DNA of 64,000 nt, from positions 4,877,501 through 4,941,500 of the forward strand of contig NC_092668.1 of the NCBI RefSeq assembly GCF_032118995.1, in the 5' to 3' direction. Below, piece after piece: positions 12,201-24,200 of the stretch. Each line of letters begins with the position of its first letter. The first letter of the stretch is position 1. The stretch is from Asterias amurensis. Taxonomy: Eukaryota; Echinodermata; Asteroidea; Forcipulatida; Asteriidae. The position numbers and the translations under genes were made by a program. The notes under the pieces were generated by a model, which made no database searches, was not told where the DNA came from, and saw nothing but the letters and a program-made list of their open reading frames with translations.

Positions 12201-15200
12201 GCTCTGGTGTTTGATCACCATAGTGTGGCTTCGAGTCCCGGTCATGACACTTGTGTCCTTAAGCAAGACCCTTAGCTATTGCTTCAGAAGTTTGGGGAGG
12301 CAGTGCTTTCTGCTCTACCAGCCAGGCTTCTGATGGATGATACCCAAGACACTTGTGTCCTTAAGCAAGACACTTAACTATTGCTTCAGGAAGTTGGGGA
12401 GGTAGTGCTTTCTGCTCTACCAGCCAGTCTTCTGATGGATGATACCCAAGCCTACATCTGTATGGACTGTAACGGGGGTAACCCTGTTCCAACCCCAGGA
12501 GTAGGTGGCAAGAAGTTGTAGTCCACACCTTGAAGTGACCTTCAGAACTTCAGGCCTTGTGTCTGGCATCTTACATAACAAATAGTAATAAACAAAGTTC
12601 TGTTGACTACCAGCTCTTTAAAACAATTATCTGTCCTCCTTTTTTTTTTTTTAGACTGATGCCTCTGGAGAATGCTTGGTCACATATGCGTTGGTCGATA
12701 ACAAAATCCTGAAACTGAAAGACCTCAGCTCCTGTAAGACCACCCAATCAGGCGGGTTCTCCCACCAGAAAAAGGGCTTCGGTATCGACACCCAATCAGA
12801 AGCCTCGATGTCATGCAGTCTGTCAGCTGACAAGAAAGTTATCAAATCAGGCGTGACCTTCGAACGCTGGAGGACGTACGTGAATATTAGAAGCGAGCTT
12901 TCAACATCAGTCACATCAAGGTAAGTTTTTTTTTAATTCAGATAAGTTTTTCCCTTCCTTGGCCCATTTCATAGAGCACAAAATATTGCTAACTAACTCT
13001 GCGCAGCAAAAGTAAGCAGGACACTAGTCATAGATTTTACATGAGAAATGGCATTTTGGCTGGTCATAATGTTCTGTATTTATTCATCTCTCAGCCAAAG
13101 CCTTGCCCTGATCAGCAGTGATGGTGTTGCCGCGACTCTCTCAGGGTCAACAGCAGAGGGCGCTATCATGGGGTCTGGTACTTTCCAGCGAGCAGAGTGG
13201 AACAGCGATGAAATGAACCTGCAGTGTGGGGAGGGATGCAGGCCGGTAAGAAGACATTCTTTGATTCATTGTGTGCTCGGAAGAACGGCGTAAGGCTTTA
13301 TGTCCTTCTTCCAGGAACACACGATATTTTTGTTTTTCCCGTAGCAGGAGACTGCAAGCAATTGCATAACATAGGGAGACCGCCGACAAAGGGCTGGATA
13401 GCTCTGTTCAGGTAGAGTGCGGTTGTTAGTTCAAATCCTGCTCAAGTCAATTTTTGTTTCAAGCCCAAACACAATTCGTTTAGAATACTCAATTGAAATG
13501 AAAGGTGTTTTATCAGAATAAAAATCAACATTTGTGTATTTGTAAATAAATTGTTTTTTGTTCAAGATATTAAACAGTGAGAAATTATATATAGTAATAT
13601 TCAATTTAAGAGATGTTAAATTTGCATCGGGGATGAAGAATATTAATTTTGGTTGTTTACCCATACACCTCGGTAGTCTAGTTGGTAGACACTACTCTAG
13701 AATTGCAAGGGTCGTGGATTCGAATCCCACCCGAGTAAAATATGCCTGTGATATTTTTTCACAGGACTCGGGAAAGTACTGAGTATACATGTACAGTGCT
13801 AACACATCGGTGTATGGGTAAACAACCGAAATTAACTCGGGGAAAGTACTGAGTATATAGTCATGACAGTGCTAACACACATCGGTGTATGGGTAAACAA
13901 CCAAAATTAACTGGGGATCGTACTGAGTATACAGTCATGACAGTGCTAACACACATCGGTGTATGGGTAAACAACCGAAATTAACTGGGGAAGTACTGAG
14001 TATACAGTCATGACAGTGCTAACACACATCGGTGTATGGGTAAACAACCAAAATTAATAATATTCAGTTTCATAAACACAAGACTGCTGGGCTTGGTCAT
14101 GAGTTTAATGGCCCGGCACTAAAACTAATGGCCTCGAGCCTGCAGTTCAGCGTACAAATTCAAGCCCTGTTATTGCTCGAATGAAACAATCTCCAACATT
14201 TAAACAGGTTTCAATGTTCAAATACGCTTTAACTTTATCAATCTATAAGTCAAGTCATTACAATTCAGAGTGGGTATCGCCAAATTCTTAACAATCTAAC
14301 AACTATTGTTCCCGCAGCTTTCCGAGGTTGTAGCAGACGCACGGGGCAGTCTTACGGAGAGTGCTATCGGTAAAACAAAGTCTGTCATGGCGTACCTGGA
14401 CGTCCTTCAAGCATTCCGCTCGGCAGGAAAAGACGCCATTCTACAAGCTCTAGTTTCTCCAGACAATGTTGCCATCATGTAAGTTCTTTCTTTCTGAAAT
14501 TCAGGTTCTGGAGGCTAGAGGCCCAGTCACACAGGCCTCGATAACAAGAACGAAAACGAGAATGTTAACAATGCATGCCCTCGATTGGTTGAATGAGCGT
14601 GTGTGTACTCTGTGTGGAGCAATTTAACCAATAGAATGCGTTCTGTTTGCGTCGTTATCGTTTTCGTTTTTGCTGCAGTGCCACTCAGTCTTAACTTATC
14701 GGAGTGTTCGTTCGAGTCCTGGTTAGGATACTTGTGTCCTTGAGCAAGTTGCTTTACTATAGCTGCTTCTTTTCAAACAGGGTTATAAATGGATACCTGC
14801 TAGGGATAGGTTGATATTGTGTTTGGAAAAGCCTGTAGAGCTCCACGGCAGCCCAGGAGAGAGAGAGTCCTAACTAAGGACTAGTCCTTGGAGTTATTAA
14901 AAAGCTTAAAGGAACACGTTGCCTTGGATCGGTCGAGTTGGTCTTTGAAAAGCGTTTGTAACCGTTTTTTATAAAATGCATATGGGTAGAAAGATGTTGT
15001 AAAAGTAGAATACAATGTTCCACACAAACATGCCTCGAAATTGCGTGGTTTTCCTTTTACCTTGTCGACTAACACGTCGGCCATTTATGGGGGTCAACAT
15101 TTTGACTCCCATAAATGGCCGACCGTGTTAGTTCGCACAGTAGAAGGAAAACCACGCAATTTCGAGGCAAACTTGTGTGGATCATTGTATTCTACTTTTA

Positions 15201-18200
15201 AAACATCTTTCCAACCATATGCATTTTAAACAAAACGTTTACAAACGCTTTTGTTTTGACCAACTCGTCCGATCCAAGGCAACGTGTTCCTTTAAAGACA
15301 CTGGACACCATTAGTAGTTGTCAAAGACCAGTCTTCTCACTTGGTGTTTCTCAGCATATGCATGAAATAACAAACCTGTGTAAATATGAGCTCAATTAGT
15401 CGTCAAAGTTGCGAGATAATTATGAAAGAAAAAACACCCTTGTCACACCAAGTTGTGTGCTTTCAGATGCTTGATATCAAGACCTCAAATTCTAAATCTG
15501 AGGTCTCGAAATCAAATTTGTGGAAAATTACTTCTTTTTCGAAAACTACATCCCTTCGGAGGGAGCTGTTTCTCACACTGTTTTTTACTATCAACCTCTC
15601 CACATTACTCGTTACCAAGTAAGGTTTTATGCTAATAATTATTTTGAGTATTTACCAATAGTGTCCACTGCCTTTAAGGCTAGTCCTAAGCTCCTAACAG
15701 TAACTCGTCCTAACTCGAGATAAGACTAGTCTTAACTCTTTGTGAAATCCACCCCAGGGCTGTATACTCCCCAGTGAGCTGGAGAAAGGTTAGTGGTATC
15801 GGCCCATTGACCAGGGAAGTAATTGGCAATCGTATTCTCTTATTTATTGGACAGGCCACAGTTATTTGACGTCCTTGCAGCCACACAGACCCTTCCTGCC
15901 TGGGAGGTCATCCAGGAGGTAGTCGACTTCTCCAGCGGGGAAGGCACCGAGATGTTGGAGAGATTCCTCCTGACGATGGCTTATAATAACCATCCCGTTA
16001 AGGAGCAAATCTCATGGTTAATGGTGAGAACATTTTGTATTTCATAATAATAATAATAATAACCGTATTTATAACGCGCCTTTTGCCTAAGGATACAAAG
16101 CGCCAGGTATTATTACTGCAAGGAGTGGGGCGAATTTTGAGATATAATGTAAGACCTAATCCTTAAGCACCATGTAATGGTTTACAAGGTGCTGTGGCGC
16201 AGTATGCTGCCAATCCAGCCAGGAACACCGGGCTCAAACAATTGCAAAACCGGCATGTAGTTCGACCTCTGACCTCTGTCGTTTCACATAATAGATAGGC
16301 AGTGACTATTTGGGCATCTATGTCACTGCATGTGCATTGTATCCAATGGGAATCACTAGATCTAGCGGCAGCGATCTGTCTTTATCCTTGCGGATAAAGA
16401 CAAGGGCCCAGTCTATTAGGCCTGGGCGAATTATTCGAATATCCGGTTAATGGCGAATAGGTTTTCCTATCCGTAACCGCGAATGCCTTTTTTTTCTTAA
16501 CCGGATATCCGCATAGGGCGCGAATAGCTATTTTTAAACCGGATAGTTCTGTAATTACAACCAAGTAACCGGATATTCCTTTATATCCGAATATCCGCGG
16601 ACGTCGGGCGACAACTGACATGAATGGTTTGTCTGAATCCTAATGAAACTTCTATTAAGACAGCATAAAACAGCATAAATTAAGTATTTAAGAGTCAGTT
16701 CAGGTAAATAGTTGACATAGTTGCTCACGGTCAAAAAATGAATTTTTTTTATACTTTGTTGGTGGAAGGGCCTTGGGGTGCAAGTAAACAAAATTGCATT
16801 TTCAATTCTTTGTATAGCCCGTTGCCATGGTTACGGCTCATTTTGTTTTTTGGCCATTTTAGGCCGATTTTGGGGTCTGAAAAACTGGTTTTTAGCTCAT
16901 ATTTACAACTCCACCCAACCAAAATGCAACATTATTTCAAAAAACCTTTTATATCACTACAAAGTATCATCCTTGGCCTTCCTTGAGAAAAAAAATTATT
17001 GCTTTAAATAACACCCTTGTGCTATTTTTGCATCATGCATTACAGTATGTTTTTAGAACTTGCAAAATCGACATTTTTATCCTATTTTTTGACCCCAAAA
17101 TGTCAACTTGCCAGGGGTCTCAGAAAATTTTCCTTTCGGCTGTGATTAGGGCCAACAGTGGTCTTTCCATATCTGGTGTCAAAAACTTGGGCAATTGTAT
17201 CCTGTTGTGACAGTACTGCCTCAAAACTAGACTTTTTTCCCCAAAACATGAAAAATGCCTTTTTAAGGATCTTTTCACATAATATCGAAATACGTGTCCA
17301 CGGTAAAAAAAAAGGAATATTTTTCTTATACTTTGTGGATGGTAGGATGGTAGGGACTTGGGGTCCAAATAAATAACATTTACATTTCAAATCATAATAT
17401 AACACGTTGCCATGGTAACAGTACATTAACACATGTGTTTAGGCCACTTTAGGCCGATCTTGGGGTATGAAAAACTGTTTTTTTAGTTAATATTTACAAA
17501 TCCACCCCACCAAAAAACAAACATATTTCATAAAACCTTTTACATCACTACAAAGTATCATCCTTGGCTTTACTTGAGACAAAAAAATATTGCTATAAAT
17601 TTCACCCTTGTGCTATTTTAGAACGTGCATTAGAGTATGTTTTTAGAGCTTGCAAAATCAACATTTTTACCATATTTTTTGCCCTCAAAATTTCATTTTT
17701 TTCAGGGGTCTCAGAATATTTTTCTTTCGGTTTTGATCAGGGCCATAATTTGTCATTTTATTTCTGGTAAGAAAAACTCGGGCAATTGTATCCTGATGTA
17801 ACAGAACTGTCTCAAAAATAGACCCTTTTCCCCGAAAACATAGAGAAATGCATTTTGAAATATTTGCTTCATTTTGAATTTATAACATGAAGAAGTAAGC
17901 AATAATTCCATCAATCTGGCAGCTTTTTATAAGCACTTTGTAGGTTTAGTGCATTACCAAACATTGATCAGGACTTAAATCTTATAATTTGCCCCACCCC
18001 GGCTCTGGCCCAATCATATTTCTTGACATTGCATAAAATAAAATAACAGTTTTGTGAACAGCGCCTCTTTTTTGAAAATCACATTTTTTAATTCCCCTTG
18101 CACATCAAGAAAGTTTGTACTATCTTTAATGTTTTATTGGTTCTCAGAATATTTCCCTTTTTGTTTTGATTGGGCTATTATTATGGTTTGCATGACTACT

Positions 18201-21200
18201 GGGGAGAAACACTTTGGTTTATTGTATCCTGTTGTGACACTTCTGCCTCAAAAATGGTAATTTTTCCAAAAACAATAAAAATGCATTTTGAAGTTATCCC
18301 TTAGTTTGAATTGATAAAAAACAAAAAAACGAGCATGCTTGTTAAAAATATATGGCACTGTTTCCATGCTCTTTAAGCCACTGAGATCTTATTTTGTCAT
18401 AACTACTTTACCTAGTTGTACAGGTATGGTACACATTGCAAGAAGAGAAGTAGTGCGATGAGCAATCTTTACTGTTCTTGTCTTTACATGGCCTTATAAT
18501 AGTCTTCTTGGTCCCCTGCCCGCTACCAAACTAAACATTTTCATCCCAATCAGAACAAAGAGGCTCTAAAAGTGAGCAAGCACTGTATCCAAAGTATAAA
18601 TGGCCATTCACCTGCTTTGGCCTTCTGTAAGCAGTTCCCCCATCTATGGTGGGGTTCCTTTCAATTGTACTGTTGCAAACAATGAAAGAGTTGGTTTATT
18701 TAACGTGATAAACAATTCAGCAGGTAATGTTTGACAATGTTTTTTGTTGATCGTTCTCAGAGACATATATAATAATTATGAATTAGTAAGATAGTGAATG
18801 GAAATAATAATCAAACTAGCCTGAATAGACTTTTGTTACTGCAAATGCATCTTACTTATTTATGTTCAGCAGGTGCAAGTTTTTACAACTTCTTTCAATG
18901 TTGTTTCATTAAAGGAACACGTTGCCTTGGATCGGTCGAGTTGGTATTTGAAAAGCGTTTGTAAATGTTTATTAAAAAATGCATTATGATTAGAAAGCTA
19001 TTTTAAAAGTATAATATAATGATCCACACAAGTATCACTCAAAAACCATGCATTTTAAAACAAATGTTTTTTGGTGGGGTGGAGTTGTAAATATTAGCTT
19101 AAAAAACAGTTTTTCATACCCCAAAATCGGCCCAAAGTGGCCTAAACACAAATGAACAGTTACCATGGCAACGTGTTATATTATGATTTGAAATGTTAAT
19201 GTTGTTTATTTGCACCCCAAGTCCCTACCATCCACAAAGTATAAGAAAAATATTCCTTTTCTTTTACCATGGACACGTATGTCGATATTATGTGAAAAGA
19301 CCCTTAAAAAGGCATTTTTCATGTTTTGGGGAAAAAAGTCTAGTTTTGAGGCAGTACTGGCCCAACAGGATACAATTGCCCAAGTTTTTGACACCAGATA
19401 TGGAAAGACCAATGTTGGCCCTAATCACAGACGAAAGGAAAATTTTCTGAGACCCCTGGCAAGTTGACATTTTGGGGTCAAAAAATAGGGTAAAAATGTC
19501 GATTTTGCAAGTTCTAAAAACATACTGTAATGCATGATGCAAAAATAGCACAAGGGTGATATTTAAAGCAATAATTTTTTTTCTCAAGGAAGGCCAAGGA
19601 TGATACTTTGTAGTGATATAAAAGGTTTTTTGAAATAATATTGCGTTTTGGTTGGGTGGAGTTGTAAATATGAGCTAAAAACCAGTTTTTCAGACCCCAA
19701 AATCGGCCTAAAATGGCCAAAAAACAAAATGAGCCGTAACCATGGCAACGGGCTATATATAGAATTGAAAATGCAATTTTGTTTACTTGCACCCCAAGGC
19801 CCTTCCACCAACAAAGTATAAAAAAAATTCATTTTTTGACCGTGAGCAACTATGTCAACTATTTACCTGAACTGACTCTTAACTATGCTCACCTTCTTGA
19901 AGAGTTAAAACAATGACATTTCTGACGTAATTTGTTCAAAGATTACAAAAGTTTTCCTTCACGTAGAGCCATCCACGATCAAAAGAAAAAGCAAATCGCC
20001 ATCTTTAAATTAGATCCGGTCATTTTTATGAATGAACCGAGTGACACTGTCTAAAACTAATATCAATCCGCCCAGAAGATCTCATTCACAAACGAACAGC
20101 GCCCTCTAGCGAAAAAAACAAAAAAATATTTTTTTAATTTTTTTTTTATAACGCCCTCTAGTGGCAAAAAAAACTATTCGAATATCCGGTTAATTTCGGA
20201 TAGTTGGCCAGCGGTATCCGAATAACAAAATTTCACTATTCGCCCAGCACTACAGTCTATACTTATCTCTACTACTCTGTGGAATTACGAGTGGGCTTTT
20301 TTCAGAATTTGTCTTGTGCCCCGTGTGTGTCTTATTTGATAAAAAGTGTGAATACATTTTTTCCCCTAGTTTTATTTTACTGTTTTAAAATGGAGTAAAA
20401 CAAAATTGTGTCCAGGCTTCAGCTTCCTGACAGTTGTTATACTCATCCTCTGTTTTTATCCTGATATGCTGTCTGCCGTTAACCCTAATAAATTTGTTTA
20501 ATTTTTTCAACAAAAGGGGATGCTGAAAGAAGACAAAGTTGGAAGTCAAGACGTCCGTGCGATGATGGCTCTAACCGTCGCTAAACTTGTCAACTCTTAC
20601 TGCTATCTGGGATCTGAGCAATGTAATGATCAGGTATGAAGAGGATTATCTTTTCTTAGACAACATGTTGTATCGATACCTCTCGTCACTAACCCCTGGT
20701 AGGGATGTACTGAAGGCAATGCTGTTGAGTAAGCTTGGGCGATATCGATTTATTTTATTCACGATATATCGCCGACAATATATCGCGATGTTCGATATAA
20801 TCGCGCTTAATTAAACTTGACATCATCAGTCTTACAACTCCCAGTGAAAGTTGTAGAAGAGACAATCATAGCATAAGAAAGGTGTTCTAATGACCTATTC
20901 TTCTGGTTTTACTCCAAACATATGGGGTGCAAGATGTCTCAGCTAAGAAATACATTGCGATATTGCGATATTTGATCAATATCGCGATATATCGCGATAT
21001 ATTGACACTTCGGTTAAAACCAAATCGATCCGGTATCGAAATCGTTTCCAAATTAGTATCGCGATATTCAATAGTATCGTGATATCGCCCAAGCTTACTG
21101 TTGAGCTCCTTACGATGACTGACTTGCCTTCACACTTGTTACCAAACCTGTACGGTGCTTGTAGGATGCAAAGTTCATGTGTTTCAATCATTGTGAAGCT

Positions 21201-24200
21201 ATCCCATTTCAACTGAATCATGTATTTACACGGTCGCCCTAAACTGCACACAGTTAGGCATATCACAAGATCAAAGAAGATGAGAGGGGGCCAATTTGGC
21301 TCTTCATTGACGTAACAGCCTAACTAAAAAAAAATTACATTTTGAGAAAAGCAAGTTAAGAGATAAGCTGTCTTGCCTTAATAGACGAAAGTTTGAATAG
21401 AGGCTGAGATCAGACAAGTTAAATTCACATCTCTAGCCTTTTGAAATTTTGAAATGGTAAAAAGCACCCTCAACACACATGTACCAATAAATAATCTGAT
21501 AGGCCTATAAAAGAACAAAATGTTCGAGTTGGGCTGTTATACCAAGGAAGGGCTGAATTGCTCTTTTACATGACGCCTTTTTATGACGAACTTTCACTAG
21601 AGTCCCAATTCTTCTCGTTACAAGTTGGACATCATCATCATGATGTCGGTTTTAAGGCAGTTGTCCAGTCTTTTCATGGATGGCCTGCTTTTTCACTTGC
21701 TCTCCTCCACTTGGCCCTGTCCATCGCCTATTGTGCAGCGTCTCCAAGCAATTGCATTTCTTTTGACACAGAGTTGTGCCATGGGTGTGGGCCCACCCAC
21801 ATCTACTTTGGCTCACCTCTTGACCCAGTTTGCATCCTCCTTTTTCTCCACATGACCAACAAACCACCTCAGCCTGTGACTCCTCAATACGGTGCCTATC
21901 CCCTCCTCTCCGACTCTCCTCCTCAAGGAGGACAACAATCGACTAATACATTTTATTCTTCTTTAGGTTGTGATTGACGCAATAAACTGGCTTCTTGTGG
22001 GCGTCACCTCCGAAGATCGATTCCAGAAGATTCTTTGTCTCAACGCCTTGAAGAATGCCGTTCAGCCCAGCAGCATTGATACCCTTCTAACTGTTGCGGA
22101 GTCTGACCCTGATATGGACGTTGTCGAGGTTGCTTTGGACGCTCTCCTCAAGTTTGAGCCCAAGTATTTCACTCCAAAGGTAAAATCATTGACAAACAGA
22201 ATTTGTTATGGTTATTGTCAAAGTAACCCGTTTAAACATGACTGAAAACAACCATTTTAACTAAAATTCCTTTTTTTTTTTTTAAAGTCTGGGCTTGAGT
22301 CCCAGTCTTGAAACTTTTAGCCATTATTGTTTCATCCTCCAGATAGGACATTAAGTCTTAGGTGCCATGTGTTTGGTAATGCGTGTAAAAGAACCTGGTA
22401 AATTTGTCGTTAACTGAAGAGGTTGCAGATTATGTACAGCACCTTGTAAACCATTATTAGATGGTGCTATGAAAGTAAATTGGCCATGTAATTTAAATAT
22501 AACTCTGCATACTTGTAACGAGACATAATAATCACTTTGAGATGCCCTCACGTGGGATAAAGTGAAAATAAGAACTGTGTCCTAAACCTTCCCAACTTAC
22601 AGCCATCTTTTCTTTTTCCTCGCTTCAGGTCAACAATGCTCTCAACAACATCTTTCATGAGGGTAGCAGACAATATTCAACCGTCACACGGATTCTTGCG
22701 ACCACCTTGTTGCTAAGCAAAACACCTTCTGAGTCAGATGTCGTCAACATCATCCAGTCACTAGGGGGCAGCAAACAGGCGGAGATGGCTGTCTTTGTCT
22801 TACAGAAGGTCATCGCACTTTCAAAGGGTTCGTCAGAAGCAAGGTGAAATATATATGATTTGAGGCATTGCATGGTGAGGTATCAATATATATTCGGTTT
22901 GCGGTAACACCATGTGTGTATCTACTTGCCAGGTAGAGTTTGTTCTTTAGAAGCAAGGTGACATCATTTGACTAATTTCTTCACCTTTGACTCATTGAGA
23001 CTTGCCAGCACACTCTTTTTTTCATTATTTGATGATGACTTTGTTATTCTTTTTCTCTTGCAATCCACAGTGAAACTATCCGAATAGCTTTATCCGATTC
23101 AAGCATTTGGAATTACGACACGATATCACTGCAAGGGCAGTCAGTAGCTTTTGACAGCTTATTTCTTGGTAAGTTCATCATTTTCCATCACCTGAAATCA
23201 ATTTTTTTCATAAGTATGATTTTCACTGGAATATTTTTTAAATTAGTGTCATTGTTAGATATATGTATGACTTTTGTGTTTTATACTTAATACGTTCTTT
23301 ATTCCATGTTCTTTACATACAATATTTCTCAATTGTTATCATAATTTTTTGTGATTTTGTAATCACTATGTATGCAATGTATCACTTGTATAAATGAAGG
23401 TACAATTTGTTTGGATTTTGCTCATATGAAATGTGCAATATTCTCACTTTTAATTTCCATTTTAGTATTTATTTTCTTTCTACAATTTGTTTATACACGT
23501 ACTTCAAGTATTAATATACTCCATGTTCTTTTCACTCCGTTTTTTTTTTCTTTTCTTGTTTGTCATTTGTTGAAGTTCTTGATTTTGCAATTATTCTGTA
23601 TACAATTTACAACAATATAAATAAGGGAAAATTATGTGGATTTTTTCCCATGTGGAATATTGCAATATTGGCATTTTTATTCCTCTTGTAAAATTTGTTC
23701 TATTGCTACAATTATGTTTTCTCCTACTGTTACTGTATGCACAAGATGCGTTTTGTACATTAATTTACCCCCGTTGCAATCAAGATGTTGTTATATATTT
23801 CTCTTGTAATTTTGTTTTAATAATATTTTTTTTTAGTGGATGTTTATGGTAATTTTTCAGGACTTGTCTATATTACATGTACATGTTTTTTACAGCCTGT
23901 TTTGTTCTAGCCTTGCTCAAGGCAGTCGAATTATTCACTCCGAAAAAAGACCGCTGTATAAAAAAACACCCGTATTCACTGTGCGTAACATCGCACGACA
24001 CGATGCCCCCGTACACTATCCGCATGCGTCGGCCGTTAGGCCGACAGCCTTGTAGGGTCTGTGTTGAAGCCACTGACCTCATTACTATAATAAGCAAAGA
24101 GTTCCCACGGTCAGCTCATTACCATAATGCCCGCGAAAGACGAGACATGTTTACATCACACACCACCACCACGGACGCATGATAGGGTCCAAAGGTCGTG

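Larger units (their letters stand above)
14696..15835 (+). repeat. tRNA-Leu SINE split by nested MITE insertions
   Basis: SINE sequence runs from about 14696 to 14858 ('...cacggcagcccagg') and resumes at about 15751 ('cagggctgtatactcccc'). Intact copies have these two ends side by side. The inserted DNA contains a third repeat ('gagtcctaactaaggactag' to about 15750), itself interrupted by two adjacent MITEs. It lies in MTP intron 6. Confidence 0.7.

Noticed and set aside
16738-17432. Mirror-image open frames in both hAT arms
   Set aside because: The frames are short, start and stop at random points and appear on both strands only because the arms are inverted copies; no transposase motif.
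21558-21977. 139-codon frame just before MTP exon 9
   Set aside because: It runs through intron 8 into exon 9 in a different frame from MTP; the polypyrimidine tract and AG at 21966 fit an intron.
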